Below, in pieces: positions 1 to 11,842 of a stretch of DNA of 64,000 nucleotides. The notes beneath the pieces are model-generated. The model saw only the letters and a program-made list of their open reading frames with translations, was not told the origin of the DNA and did not search any database. Both the position numbers and the translations under genes were made by a program. This DNA is from Phaseolus vulgaris (taxonomy: Eukaryota > Streptophyta > Magnoliopsida > Fabales > Fabaceae). The stretch covers positions 15,329,030-15,393,029 of the forward strand of contig NC_023753.2 in NCBI RefSeq assembly GCF_000499845.2. The letters run 5' to 3'. Position 1 is the first letter of the stretch. Every line of letters starts with the position of its first letter.

Positions 1-3000
1 AAGGGGCGCCCGGGGGGAAATAAGTCGTTGAGGCACAACTTCGTGGTGGAGTTGAAAGACTTGATCGTTGTGCCCAACATAGCAGATAGGTTGAAGATGC
101 CGACGAAGACGGATAAGGTGTTGGGATCGCACAAGGATGCATGGTGCGAGTTCCATCAGGCGTTCGGACATCCAATCAACAATTGTTTGGTGCTGAGTCA
201 TCAGCTGGATGAGCTGGTGAAGAGCGGTTTCCTAAATGACTACCTGGAGGGGTCATCAGAGACTGAGGCCTTAACAACATCAGTGGGGGATCAGGCCCAC
301 GAGATGCCCATCCACAGGGAAATCCACACCATCTCTTGTGGATTCTCAGGTGGAGGGTGCACTGCCTCCCACCGCAAGAGGTACGTGCGCTCAGTAATGT
401 CCTTAGCAGAGCAGATGGTGGACGACACGCTTGACGTCGATCTCACGTTTACAAAGGATGATCTACGCGGCGTCGTCCCACATGATAATGACCCCATGGT
501 GGTTTCGGTCGTAACTGCGGGAAGGAAAGTACACCGAGTGCTCGTAGACCAGGGCAGCTCGGCGGACGGGATGTTCTGGTCTACGTTTAAATAGTTGCAG
601 TTGTCTCTTGATCAACTTAGGGCATACACGGGATGTTTGTATCATTTCGCCGGAGATCAAGTGGAAGTGCGTGGCTACCTGGAGCTGAGGATGACTTTCA
701 TAGACGGCACCGCGTCTCGTACCGAAAGCATAAGGTACTTGGTTGTGAACGCCGACTCAGCGTACAACATCTTGCTGGGAAGGCCAGCCTTGAATCGGCT
801 GAGAGGGGTGTCGTCCACATGCCACATGAAGTTGAAGATACCCGATCTCAGTGGGAAGGTGATCGTGATAAAATCCGATCAGAAAGAAGCCAAGAAGTGT
901 TATGAGAATAGCCTTAAGACGAGGAGAGACATATTCATGGTGGTGGAACGCCCACCCATGGAGGAGGCGCCTTTGGAGGCAGTACCCATGGAGGAGGCAC
1001 CTGCGGAGGCGATACCCATGGAGGAGGACCGCATAGGCATATCTCGTGCAGACAATGCTCGGGAGAGACGGCTCGAGCCGGCTGAGAATGTAGTGGAGAG
1101 ACAAATCGGTGGTAAGACGTTCAAGTTGGGCGGATCGTTAGACCAAGAGGAATAGAACCGGGTGGCAGAAGTGATATCGCGCCACCTGGAGGCCTTCGCG
1201 TGGTCCGCCTCGGACATGCCAGGCATCGACCCAGACTTTCTATGCCACCGTCTCACCATGGACCCCAAGGTCCGACCAGTGCGCCAGAGAAGAAGAAAGT
1301 TCAACGAATAAAGGCGACTGGTCGTGTAGGAAGAGATGAAGAAGCTGTTGAACGTCGGCCACATCCGGGAGATTCAATATCCCGAGTGGCTGGCTAATGT
1401 GGTCTTAGTTAAGAAGGCCAAAGGGAAGTGGAGGATGTGCGTAGACTTCACTGACCTTAACAAGGCGTGCTCAAAGGACTCGTACCCATTGCCAATCATC
1501 GACGAGTTGGTAGACAGCGCCTCAGGTTGCAAGATGCTTAGCTTTTTGGACACGTTCTCTGGGTACAACCAGATTAAGATGCATCCCCGTGACGAGTGCA
1601 AAATGGTGTTCATTACCGAGACATCCTGTTACTGTTACACAGTGATGTCGTTTAGCCTGAAAAATGCAGGCGCCACCTATCAGAGGTTGATGGATAAGGT
1701 CCTGACACCCATGTTGGGAAGAAACGTGCAGGCCTATGTGGACGATATGGTGGTGACCTCCTAAGAAAGGGGACAACAAATAGCTGATTTGGAAGAGTTG
1801 TTCGCTACCATAGCCAAGTATCGTCTGAAGCTGAACCCCGAAAAGTGTGTATTCGGGGTCTAGGCGGGTAAATTCTTGGAGTTCCTGCTCACCGAGCGTG
1901 GGATAGAAGCGAACCCAGACAAGTGTGTGGCGATCCTTGCCATGAGGAGCCCCGCCTTGGTGAAAGAGGTACAACAGCTGACAGGGAGGATGGCGACTCT
2001 GTCCAGATTCGTATCCGCTGGAGGAGATAAGGGGCACCCCTACTTCCAGTTTTTAATAAGAAACAATTGGTTCATGTGGACCGAGGAGTGTGAGGCGGTA
2101 TTCTTCAAGCTTAAGGAGTACTTGGCTGCTCCTCCCGTGTTGTGTAAGCCACAAACGGGCGTGCCCCTCCGGTTGTATTTCGCAGTGATCGAGCGGGCGA
2201 TCAGCTCGGTACTTGTCCAGGAGTAGGACCAAGCGCAGAAGCCCAAAAGCCCATATACTTCGTGAGCAAGGTCCTACAAGGGTCAGAAGCGAGATATCAA
2301 GCTTTAGAGAAGGCAGCACTGGTTGTGGTGTTCTTGGCCAGGAGGCTCCGTCATTACTTCCAAAGCTTCACGGTGGTGGTGACGACGGACCTGCCTATCC
2401 GGAAAGTGTTGTAGAAGCCAGACGTGGCAGGAAGGATGATTCGCTGGGCGGTGGAGCTATCAGAGTTCGATTTCCAGTATGAGCCCCGAGGACCCATAAA
2501 GGGACAAGTCTACGCGGACTTCATGGCAGAGCTTTCGCCAGGAAGCGCACGACAGGAGAAGGAAGCGAGTTTCAAGTGGGTACTCTCGGTGGATGGGTCC
2601 TCAAATCAGAAGGGAAGTGGAGCTGGCGTAATCTTGGAGGGGCCGAACGAGTTGTTGCTTGAACAGGCCCTGAGGTTCGACTTCAAGGCAAGTAATAACC
2701 AGGCGGAGTACGAGGCCTTGATAGCTGGAACGCTCTTGGCCAAGGAGATGGGTGCACGGAGTCTGTTGGCAAAGAGCGATTCCCAGTTAGTTACGGGACA
2801 GGTGACCGGGGAGTACCAAGTGAAAGATCCACAAATGGTTGCATACTTGGGCTATGTTCAAGTTTTGAGGGGGGCGTTCGTGGCGTTCGAGCTGGTACAC
2901 GTCCCGAGAAAGTAGAATGTCCGTGCTGACCTGCTCGCCAAGCTGGGCAGCTCGAGGAAGGGGGGAAGGCAGAGGACGGTCATACAGAAGACTCTCAAAA

Positions 3001-4412
3001 CGCCACGAACGTTTGTTGCAGATAACAGGGTAAGCGTTCTCCACATCAGTACGTTTAAAGGAAGGGCGAAGAGTCATCAGTTGTTGATTCAAGGCACGTT
3101 GAAGATGCCCAGCGTAAGAGTTTATCCTGTCTCACCAGACGAGAAGGATCCTATGCAGGTATGTGTGCTGGAGGAGGGGGACACGTGGATGACGCCCTAT
3201 AGGCGCTACCTTGACGATGGGATACTCCCAATAGAGCCCGAGGAGGGCAAAAAGATAAAGAGGAACTCCGCAAGGTATACCCTCGTGGACGGAGCACTAT
3301 TCAGGCATGGGTTCACGCACCCGATCTTGACATGTGTGAGCGGAGATGAATGTACGAGAATAATTGTTGAGCTCCACAAGGGGATTTGCGCGAGCCATGT
3401 TGCAGGGAGGTCTCTAGCGTCAGAGGTACTATGCGCAGGGTTTTACTGGCCGACGGTAAGGGAAGACTGCGTAAGGTACGCCCAACGATGCAAGCAGTGC
3501 CAGCAACACGCCGACTGACACAAGGCGCCACCAGAAGAGTTGGGGTCCATCTATAGTCCGTGGCCCTTCCATACGTGGGGAATCGACATTCTGGGGCCCT
3601 TCCCGTTGGCGATAAGGCAGACAAAGTACTTGATAGTGGCCATCGAATACTTCACAAAGTGGATTGAAGCCGAGCCAGTGGCGCAGATCACGACTCACAA
3701 GGTGCAACATTTCGTGTGGAAGAATATCGTATGTCGCTTTGGCGTACCAAGGCGTCTTGTCTCCGACAATGGCACACAGTTCGCCAGCCAGCAGTTGGGC
3801 AAGCTGTGTACAGAGGTCGGCATAAAGCAGGTGTTCGCGTTTGTCGAGCACCCCCAGACAAACGGACAGGTGGAGTTCGCCAACAGAATCTTGCTTAGAG
3901 GACTGAAATGGAGGCTCGAGAAAGCTAAAGGGACCTGTGCGGAAGAAGTGCCCAGGATAGTGTGGGCCTACCACACCACACCACAATCCTCCATTAAGGA
4001 GACGCCTTTTAGCCTGGTGTATGGGTCAGGCGCAATGATCCCTGTAGAAATTCACGAGAGCTTGCCGCGTTTTCAAAGTTTTGTAGTCGAGGAATCCAAC
4101 GAGGAGAGAAAGGTGAATCTGGATCTGTTGGATGAGGTCAGGGAGGAGGCGAGAATCAAGGCCGAGGCATTAAAGAGAATAGTGGAGTACCAGTACAGTT
4201 CCAAGGTAAAGTCCCATCAGTTCCAAGTTGCTAATTTGGTAATGCGGAAGGCTCATCTGTACGAGTTGGAGAACAAGCTGTCCCCCAAGTGGACTGGTCC
4301 CTTTAGGGTAACTGAGGCACGAGGGAACGAATCATACAAGCTCGAGACTCTAGAGGGAGGCGCCATCCCTAGCACTTGGAACGCAGCAAACCTCAAGTTT
4401 TATTTTAGTTGA
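1..4412 (+). pseudogene. Element A gag-pol remnant (gag C-terminus, PR, RT, RNase H x2, INT)
   Basis: This is the decayed polyprotein of element A. The gag knuckle region has WCEFHQAFGHPINNC near 150-210. The protease region with VDQGSS lies near 540-575, RT with YVDDMV near 1735-1750, the first RNase H near 2270-2530, a second RNase H starting at SVDGSSNQ near 2590, and the integrase with WGIDILGPF near 3580, VSDNGTQF near 3760 and QTNGQVE near 3860. Premature stops in the main frame are at 592, 1153, 1309, 1327, 1762, 1861, 2224, 2412, 2913 and 3516. One frameshift near 2235-2250 looks like an 8-nt duplication (two copies of AAGCCCA-like sequence). The last stop at 4410 is the normal pol end, since KFYFS matches the end of pol in the other elements. 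It cannot encode a working polyprotein. Confidence 0.92.
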
Positions 4413-4436
4413 AAACTCTACATTGTATACAGTTTA

Positions 4437-4490
4437 AAGGGACACTCTTTTTCCCCCTCGGGAGTTTTTTAATGGGGTCACCCAATAAAG
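4437..4490 (+). promoter_or_regulatory. Conserved post-pol box of element A
   Basis: Shortly after the pol stop lies a block shared with B, C and D. It has a purine start, CACTCTTTTTCCC, a G-rich run, TTTTTAATG, GTCACCCAATAAA. Position and sequence are kept although the surrounding spacer is not. The role is unknown; AATAAA could act as a poly(A) signal, and similar blocks are, from memory, common near the 3' end of plant LTR retrotransposons. Confidence 0.6.
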
Positions 4491-4589
4491 AGTCAGTTAG
4501 AGCATATGTAACTGTAAATTTTCATTACGATGTACGTAGGTGCTGAGTGAAGATGGCGCGGTTCAGTAAGAAACGAACCCGCAGTCTTA

Positions 4590-4651
4590 ATGTTTAGACA
4601 CCTCGAGGGAAGCGGTGGGGGGCGCCTCCTTCGAGCAGGGACATCAAGCGC
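4590..4651 (+). repeat. Spacer repeat unit of element A (first copy)
   Basis: A unit starting TGTTTAGACACCTCGAGG and running into a G-rich stretch, then GAGC-AGGGACATCAAG. It recurs at about 5429, 5508 and 5611, so an original tandem array was split by the retroelement fragment at about 4655-5353. Confidence 0.6.
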
Positions 4652-4654
4652 GAG

Positions 4655-5353
4655 AGAGAAGCTAAATCAGCGGAGAACCGGGCGCTTTGGTGTGTGTACA
4701 CCTGATGGAAACCAAGTAGGCGACGCCCAAGCCCAGGAAGGGGCCCAAGCCCAAAGAATCACTAGGAGCATGGCAAGAGCTTTGGGAAAAGAGTGTCAAA
4801 TGATGACTCTTCTTATTTCTCTTGTATAGTTGTAGGTGGTGTGGATATTAAATAAATAGGTGTTAATGTATTAGAGAGAGTCACATTGTCCATGTGACTT
4901 AGTGGGAGGGTGTAGGTGTAATATAGGAGGTGCCAAAACTAGAAAGGAAGTCACACCTTCCTCATGCTCTAGTTGGCGCCCATTTTAGTGTCATTTAGGG
5001 GGGAATTTGAATTTCATTAGCTTCTCATTTCAGCACCTCTTAGGCTATAAATAAGGTTCTTGCCTTTGTAAATTTCAGAATTGGATAATTGATATAGAGA
5101 AACTCTACTCATTTGGAGAGAGAATTGTGTGAGATTTTGATCTCTTAGCTTTGTCTCATCTTGTGAGATTTTGGAGAGCTTCAAGTGGTGACTTCCTTCA
5201 CTCATCTTGGAACTCCATCACCAAGTGGCCATGGCACTCATGATGTATATGAGTTTGGCTCTTCATTTGGATGACATTGTCCTCCATTGATTTGTCCTTA
5301 AGCCTGCTTAAAGTGTTGTTTCTTGTTAAGTGACTATTCAGCTCATATCAACA
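4655..5353 (+). mobile_element. Fragment of an unrelated LTR retrotransposon (pol tail, PPT, LTR) inside element A
   Basis: This block separates the spacer repeats of element A. A short coding tail has RITRSMARAL (about 4755-4785), which resembles the C-terminal end of many plant Ty3/gypsy integrases. A purine tract AGTGGGAGGG at 4901-4910 is followed at once by TGTAGGTG, and the block ends near 5353 in CAACA. An LTR of about 443 bp (4911-5353) with a TATA-like CTATAAATA near 5045 fits. I see no target duplication, so it is a truncated or rearranged piece. The left edge is approximate. Confidence 0.5.
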
Positions 5354-5428
5354 CCCCAATCTGGAGAGATGGTATCCCTAGGGACGCCCCCTCCTAGGGC
5401 ATGAGCACCTAGTGCCCCGGTCATCTTG

Positions 5429-5690
5429 GTGTTTAGACACCTCGAGGAAGGCAGCGGGGGGCACTTCCTCTGAGCGTGGGCACCAAGTATGTTGACCGTC
5501 TCGATGTTTAGGCACACTGAGGACGAGCGGCATTACTTCGGCACACCTCTCCTCGGGCGTGGGCATCAATAGCAGATAGTAAGGTCCGATTGGTGGTGAA
5601 CTGGTTGCTCCGGTGTTTAGACACCCCGAGGGAGGCAGGGGCGCCCTTTGGGCCACCTCCACCTCTGAGCGATGGTGAGGCCAGTAATGC
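5429..5690 (+). repeat. Spacer tandem repeats of element A (three degenerate copies)
   Basis: Three degenerate units begin at about 5429, 5508 and 5611 with TGTTTAGACACC or TGTTTAGGCACA, followed by GAGG and a G/C-rich part with CTC-TGAGCG. The period is roughly 80-100 bp. They match the unit at 4590 and occupy the same place (between pol and aORF) as the minisatellites of B and D. From 5690 to 6212 I see no gene. Confidence 0.6.
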
Positions 5691-6212
5691 CCTTAAGGTT
5701 GAACGCCTCAAGAGGTTCGAGGCGAGTGCCAAGAGGGGGAGCTCCCATGCTCAAATAAGAAAGAAGGTTAAGGACAATTGAAGGTCCTCGCACACTTGTC
5801 TCGTTATAGATTGTTTTGACAGCCAGGTTAAAAGATGATAAGGTGTCCTACCTATAGTTCGAGAAAGCAAGTTACTCAGAATAGAAATTAAAGTTAGTAG
5901 CAGAAGCGTTGTTAGTGGGGGAGGTAAGCAAACACGCAAGTGGAAATGTGAAGCAAACAGTTAAAGTAAAGAGTGCATATTCGTTATATAGATATTGTTC
6001 AGAATACAACTTGCATGTAAGGAAGGTCAAAGGTGTTTTAAGGAAAGACCCAGGGCACGATCTCTCCGTCGACGACATGGTTGGTCGTAGCAAAGAAGGA
6101 AGTGTCAACCTCAGGGTGTTTGCAAGCCATATGAGAGAAGGCATCTTCAAACCCAACACCATAGGCTGGAGGTCGCGTCGGTGAGGAGGGCGGCCTCTTG
6201 GATGAAGAAGCA

Positions 6213-7928
6213 TTAGGCCTGTGTAGCCATATGTTCCTTCAACTGAGCCAGTTCATCAGCAAGAGTCTGCCGCTCTCTGGCCCTCACCTCAGCCTGGTGA
6301 GAAGAAAAGCTGGCACGAGCAAGCAACCCACCAAGGCTGAGGGCCATGTTTTCGGGTAGCGCTCCATTATCCAAGTTCCCCAGAGCCTCTTGTTGAATGC
6401 CCCTCAGAACGTGCTGAATGACCCATGGAAGTTCGGGGGCAGGTGCAGGAGAGGGATCTGGGACGGTCTCAGCTCCCTCTTCAAGTGCAAGAGGGCATGA
6501 AGGTGAGGAGGCGCTGGGAGGATTGTCCCTGTGGGAGGCAAGACGCCTGTTGGATGAAGAATGAGAGGTGGCAACTGTGTTGGTCCTCCTTCTCTTGAAG
6601 GCAGGGCCATCCACAAAATCTTCATCCTCATCAGAAGGGATGAGTACCACCCCTTTGTTTTTCTCTAGGGGGGCTGGAGAAGGTGAAGCCCTAAGTGTGG
6701 CTAGGGGGATAGCCGCGATAGGGGTTGGAGAGGTAGGGACTGGTGCTATTTGTGGTTGAAGGGGGTCAGCAGCAGGGTGTGGAGAAGAGGTGTTTGGTGT
6801 TGGCTGTGGTGAAGCAGGCGTCGGGGTGGCTGGGACAAGAGAGGCGAGAGGTGTGGTAGGAAAAGTAGAAGAAGCTGGGCGTGAGGAAGGGTCTGCCTTG
6901 CTTGTGGCAGCCTCGCCACGAGAGAAGAGCCCAGCAAGTCTTGCTTGTTTCTCTTCAGTCATCAGCATCCCTGTACCAAAGAAGAGGAGATGAGAACAGG
7001 TATAAGCAAGGTGAAGTATGAGTATCAGTTAAAGCAGGCATCAGTTAAGCATGAGAATGAGTTAAGCACGAATGTGAGTTAGCAAATGAACGAGGAAGCA
7101 TGAGCGAGGTAATATGCAGGGAAGGTTGGTAAAAGGTTCCCCATACCCAAGTAGTTAGAAAGAGCAGTGGGGTCGCACCCACGCTTGATGAGCTCCGCGG
7201 TGATGAAGACCACACCCATGCTAGCCATGGCTTGGCATACTTCACGATCAGCTGAGGAGAGTTCGTCCAAGGTTTTGTCTTCTTGAATTTAAGCTTATCC
7301 ACCTAGTACAACGGGAAGCCAACAAGGGCTGTGCGATCTTGATCTGCGTAGCACACCCCGAAGAATTTTCCCTTAAATCCCTTGTAGGATTGCAGGAATA
7401 AGGAGAATATGACTCTCCCCGTCACACCGCTCAGGCTTACCCATAAGTTATTCCCAGGGCTCTTGGCTTCAAAGAAGTGTAGAAAAATGTCCACTGAGGG
7501 AGCGTGGCCAAGGTAGCCGCAAAGGATAGAGAAGGCCCGAATGAAGGCCCAACTATTGGGATGCAGTTGGGCAGGGGCCACATTGAGCTCTGTGAGCAAC
7601 TCTCTTTCGAAGTTGTTGAAACGGACTCGTTGACCGATGCACTTGAACACCGTTTGGTAAAAGAATGGCTCTCCGTCATTAGAGCGGTTATCAACACAGA
7701 CATGGTAGCCAGCTGTGCAGGGGAAAACAGAGATGTAGGTGTCGTGTACCCTCCCGAAGGACTTTCCTAAAGGTTCGCTATCTACGTGAGCCCTCCAGTC
7801 GGCGGTGGTGGTAAGGGAAGAAGTTTCCACGAAGAGCCTATCAGAGGCCCAAGAGTACGAGGCTCTGTAGTTAGTGCTAGTAGGTGGAGGGTTGGCGGTG
7901 ACTTTAGTTCTCGCCATGGTCAGGGAAG
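6213..7928 (-). pseudogene. Element A antisense gene (aORF), PF04195-like plus basic/proline-rich region, broken
   Basis: The coding strand is opposite to pol. The start codon is taken at 7917, just after a TTTTCTCAG acceptor at 7929, because the same arrangement is seen in B, C and D. The N-terminus is MARTKVTANPPP. The middle (ERELLTELNVAPAQLHPNSW, then PSVDIFLHFFE) resembles PF04195 (Transposase_28, putative gypsy-type transposon). TGG has become TAG at about 7305-7303, and a frameshift follows before the next intron. That intron, 7146-6971, begins GTATGG and ends TACAG. Exon 3 (6970-6213) is proline/serine-rich with KRRRT and ends early (ATQA) compared with the longer coiled-coil end of the other copies. 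The family function is unknown. Confidence 0.75.
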
Positions 7929-8140
7929 CTGAGAAAAGAAAAAGCAAAGGTTCAGCAAATGGGGTTGCGACGTGAAGCTAAGGGAAAACCCAGGAACCCT
8001 ACCCACGCAAAGAAAACCCATAAATAGGGGAACAGAGAAATGCAGAGGGAAACATAAAATGCAAGAATCTAAACAGTCACAGACAGTTTATTGGATCATA
8101 ATATCAAGAGTAAGGAGCAATCAATGGAGAAAAATCATGC
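7929..8140 (-). other. Decayed 5'-UTR intron of element A aORF
   Basis: By comparison with B, C and D the intron runs from AAAAAG|GCATGA at 8141/8140 to TTTTCTCAG at 7929. The donor is GC instead of GT, either a GC-AG intron or a mutated site. The flanking position relative to the start codon is the same in all four copies. Confidence 0.5.
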
Positions 8141-8291
8141 CTTTTTGTGAAGAAGCGCGAAGCATAGAAACGCGAAGGAGAGAGAGACTTGTGTAAGAAG
8201 TTTTCAAGTAATGGAACAGTGAAGTGGAGCGCGTGTTGAAGATAACTTAACATAACCAAAGAAGCTCAAGCAACGCTAAGCCTCAGCCGCA

Positions 8292-8316
8292 TGATGGATC
8301 CACGTGTCTGTTGATT
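8292..8316 (-). promoter_or_regulatory. Putative aORF promoter G-box (element A)
   Basis: CACGTG at 8301-8306 lies in ATGATGGATCCACGTGTC, and the same TGATG-N-CCACGTGTC arrangement occurs in B, C and D about 380-460 bp upstream of the aORF start. This conservation, not the short motif alone, is the reason to call it a promoter element. Confidence 0.5.
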
Positions 8317-8431
8317 ACAACTTGAGTAGAAAGGTGTCACTTTAGCGCACTGTGCCTGTCCTGTCACAGAATGACACGTAGGACGGTAGGGAGAGGCCAT
8401 AGTCTCTTCACTGAACGGATCGTACAAACTC

Positions 8432-8447
8432 GAGACTGGGGGGCTTA
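8432..8447 (+). other. Polypurine tract of element A
   Basis: GAGACTGGGGGGCTTA directly precedes the TGTACCG start of the 3' LTR. The core GACTGGGGGGCTT is present at the same place in B, C and D, where it would prime plus-strand DNA synthesis. Confidence 0.85.
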
Positions 8448-9532
8448 TGTACCGTACGGTCCTTGGGTGTTGACCAAAGTCAACGCGGTGGGACCCGAAG
8501 GTGGAGTTTAATAGGAACTGTAGCGGGACTGGAAGAAGTTTGGTGGCGCTCAGGGGTGAAGTGGTCGTGGAGGAGGCGGCACACGGTAAGGGCGTGGAGG
8601 CCTCGGGCGTCGCCTAGGCCCAACACCATAAAGGCGCCAGAAGAGTTTGGTAAGCCAGAGAAAGTGTCCCTTCCTGATCCCACGGGTAGCGATTACCGTG
8701 GAGGAGCCGGCACGGTGAGGCCTCGGGCCTCGCCACCCCAAACAGTAATAATAGATAAAGAAAGGTGGTTTTCAAGCCGCACCCTCAGTACCAGAAGGGA
8801 GAGACCCAACTCACGAGGGATCCGTGCATGAGGTGTAAGGACGCAACAGTACGCACCACCGTTGGAAAGCCACTAGGACAGAGACGACCCATGAGAGGGT
8901 CACGTCCCAGAGGGTGATCTACATGCATGGCACGTGATGAAGGAAGGGAACTCTCAGGGCGGATGACTCAGAAAATGGGCGCATGAGTTGGCACCCAACA
9001 GTCACCCCCCGCGCGCGCTGCACTTTGATGGGGAAATCTTACACGCTGAGAAGGCTCTAAGCCCGGGAACATTGTTGTTAATGAGTGCCCACAGAATTCA
9101 CAGGTCTAAGGCTAACACGTGGATAGGAACATCGAGAAGGTATATAAGGTTTTTACGATAAACAGAAAGGTACATTTTTACAGATTTCAAGTTTAAGAGC
9201 ATTAAGAGTTACACATTTCTATGAACATTGACCTTACGGTGTTCTGCGACGAGAGGTGTTTGATGTTTCCTGTCCAGTAGCTGACTTGATCGTCGGAATG
9301 CAAACGACCGCGAGGGCGCCATTTGTCTCTCTATTTCAGGTGTTAGCGACGGAGGAAGAACAACGTTGGAATAAAAGCAAAGGCGTTCGTGAAGCGAAAC
9401 TCGTAGAGACGTGCGAAGGCATCCAAGTCAAAGCGGCATGAACAGTTTGCGTATCATTCTTTATCATCATGTAGTTATACCGGATGTGGTGTGCAGAACC
9501 ACGATACTTCGTGCACATAGTGCTATTGCAAA
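8448..9532 (+). repeat. 3' LTR of element A
   Basis: It starts TGTACCG right after the PPT. It contains CACGTG at 8931-8936 and 9116-9121 and a TATA box (TATATAA) at 9141-9147, as expected for U3. The sequence after the TATA box (GGAATGCAAACGACCGC then GGCGCC) parallels the R/U5 part of the other LTRs. The end is not defined by a target duplication; 9444 (AACA) or 9469 (ATCA) are alternatives to the composition-based 9532. Confidence 0.6.
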
Positions 9533-9856
9533 AATATTTAAATATTTAATTAATTATAAAATATATTAACTTTTTCATAATAATAATAATCATAATTATC
9601 CTTATTTTTATTAATATTGTTATATATGTCACATATATATAACATAATATAATACAAATTAAATAATATTAAAATTATCTAAATAAAAATATTATAATTA
9701 TTACATAAATTTAACTAACACAAATATTTAATGATATTTTAATGATATTATTAATAAAGTGAAACAATAAAATAAAATTTTAATATAACACAAACATATA
9801 TAATTTATAATGAGAAAAAATATATAATTATTATTATAAATATAATAATACTATTT
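9533..9856. other. AT-rich spacer
   Basis: Very AT-rich unique-looking sequence. I see no gene or recognisable element. It includes the left target region of the LINE that follows. Confidence 0.6.
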
Positions 9857-9857
9857 A

Positions 9858-9869
9858 CATTTAATACAA
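9858..9869 (+). repeat. Left target site duplication of the LINE
   Basis: CATTTAATACAA here is repeated exactly at 25403-25414, directly after the poly(A) of the LINE 3' end. Confidence 0.85.
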
Positions 9870-9870
9870 G

Positions 9871-10460
9871 GAGGACCATCTTCTCTGGAGGGGGACCCGA
9901 AAGGTATCTTTTCGGTTAAGTGCGCTTATTCATTCCTGGCTAACCATCAACACTCCAGTATAAAGGAAGGGGTATTTTGTAGTTATGGCAAGCAAAAGCC
10001 ATGCCGAAAGTGCTTGTCACCGCTTGGAGAATACCCTTGGATAGAATTCCAACTAGAACAGGAGGGGGTGGGTTTTGTAACATGTTAGAAGAGTCCTCTC
10101 AACACTTCTTCCTGGACTGTATTATCGCCCAACGTGTTTGGTCAAGGTGTTACCGTTGGATCGACATTTTAGGAGCCCAAAACAGAGGCATTAAGAACCA
10201 TATGGAGAATTTCCACCTAATTCATCTCACTAATAAATAGAATCAGGTTTGGTTAGGTTTGTGGGCGACAATTGTCAGTTGCATTTGGAAACAAAGGAAT
10301 CTGGTGGTGTTTAAGGAAGGGATCCCCGATGCTGATCAAATTCTTCAAAGTGCTCAATTACAGTCCTGTTGTGGTTAAAACATAAGGTAGCTGGTTTCTC
10401 GTATGCCTTCTCTGATTGGATTTTGAATCCGTACCAGTGCCTCCTTGTCGTGTGAGTGGG
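9871..10460 (+). pseudogene. LINE ORF2 C-terminal remnant (zf-RVT region)
   Basis: Translated pieces read as the C-terminal end of a plant L1-type ORF2. There is FSVKCAYSFL near 9915-9945, then after a frameshift near 9980 the segment MPKVLVTAWRIPLDRIPTRT, followed by CNMLEESSQHFFLDC and VWSRCYRW, a zinc-ribbon-like C-H-C arrangement typical of the reverse-transcriptase-linked zf-RVT domain. A TAG at about 10238 interrupts it; the same frame then continues with QVWLGLW and CIWKQRN. FSYAFSDWILNPYQCL near 10400-10440 is the usual end of the protein. RT and endonuclease domains are absent because of 5' truncation. Confidence 0.8.
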
Positions 10461-11591
10461 TGGTCTAGTAGGCATTGCAAATCTCCCAATTTCTTGAAGG
10501 GGGTGGGTTTGCGAAGAAATAGGTCGCTGCAGTGGTGTGTGGTTTGTTTGGATGGTGTAGCCAAGTGAGGGTCAGCTGTTGCTAGGAGGTTGTGGGTTAT
10601 CTTATGTCGTTTTGGTGTGCAATGGTTAAATTTCATATTCACAGTACAAAGGTATGTGAATTGTCTATGTCTACAAGTCTGCTGGGTATTTTACTGCGGG
10701 TGACCTAGTACAGATGAAGGAGGATGTGAGTGGGGCTCTTGGGCTGGGGTTTTTACTTTAAATTACATCCTAAATCAGGTGGTTGAGGTGAAGGATGTCC
10801 TACATGTTTTCTAGTGCGGGTTGTGGCTTCCGAAGGTGGCCTGAGGGTGAGCTGTAGGTGCTGACGGGGTGCTTATTTGGAGTGAGGTGGTTAGGTATTT
10901 CTTGGAGAGCTAGGGGGTTTCGGGGGATGGTTTACTGCATTGTTTATACTCTATATTTGTAAGTGCTTTTTCTCGGGATCAACAGCCACAATATTATCTG
11001 CTCGCTGCGTTATTGGAATGCTCGGGATAAGTAAATTGAGTTTTCTGGGTTATAGCCTTGTTGCCCACTGATGTTAAAGAAGTTAGAGGGGTAAAAGTTT
11101 TTGTCAGTTTGGTGGAGTGGCAGCTGGAAACAGTTTGTGTAGAGAGGTCAGCATGGTTCTAAGGCTATAAGTGTAAGGACGCTGGTGCATGGTTTAAAAG
11201 TATTGCCTTGAGGTGTTGTGGGGCATCTACTTTTGTACCTCGTTCAGAGTAATTTTTATACACAAAATCATTTCTCCCCAAGTTGTTAAACATGTGTTTT
11301 GGTATGGAAGAAAGAGCCCAAATTGCTCTGGATGCAGCAAGTGGCAAATGGATAATCACTTTTGGATCCCGGGGAGTTTGCATGGGTCTTTCCCAGCCAT
11401 GAAGTGTGCAAAGTAAACTACCTTAGTTGGTAAGGTGGAAATCCTTCGTGTGGAGTTGCTGGAATTTTTCTAGTGCTATTCTATGAAAGGATAGGTGTCT
11501 CGTGGGTGGTGTTGTAGTCAAGGTGTAGATAGCTTCTTTCGGGGCTGGTATGTGCGGTTTAGCTTGTGCTGGTCCAACTAGAATGACAACA
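10461..11591. other. No gene seen; probable LINE 3' region
   Basis: GT-rich, non-coding-looking sequence without repeats I can recognise. It lies between the ORF2 remnant and the solo LTR and, given the LINE target duplications, is most likely LINE 3' UTR. Confidence 0.45.
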
Positions 11592-11842
11592 TGATATGAT
11601 TCCAATAGCAAGGTATAGATGATTCTTTGACATTTTATGGAATCAACTCGAGTTGGAGATTGAAGAGGCACTTTTATAGAAATGGATCAATGTTCTATGT
11701 TTCAAGAACTCACCAAAACTTGCACCAAACACCAAACTCACATGGAAGTTCCACTTCTTGTCAATTGAATCGATTAAAAGATGAAGGAAAGCAAAATGAA
11801 CCGATTAAATTGCTAAAGAAATGAAAGGAACCGATTGAAATG

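Larger units (their letters stand above)
1..9532 (+). mobile_element. Element A: old Tat-type Ty3/gypsy retrotransposon, 5' part outside the window
   Basis: The window opens inside the gag of a Ty3/gypsy element. Reading right, there is decayed gag-pol (to 4412), a repeat-rich 3' spacer interrupted by a fragment of another retroelement, an antisense gene (about 7917-6213), a polypurine tract and a 3' LTR starting at 8448. The order matches elements B, C and D, so the assignment to the same group is firm. Ten in-frame stops and one frameshift in gag-pol make it the oldest of the four. The right boundary is uncertain because the 5' LTR and the first target duplication lie outside the window; I placed it where composition changes sharply to AT-rich. 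Confidence 0.85.

Noticed and set aside
8463..8831. Plus-strand open frame of 122 codons at the start of the 3' LTR of A
   Set aside because: It lies in U3 of the LTR, has no recognisable domain and no counterpart in the other LTRs.
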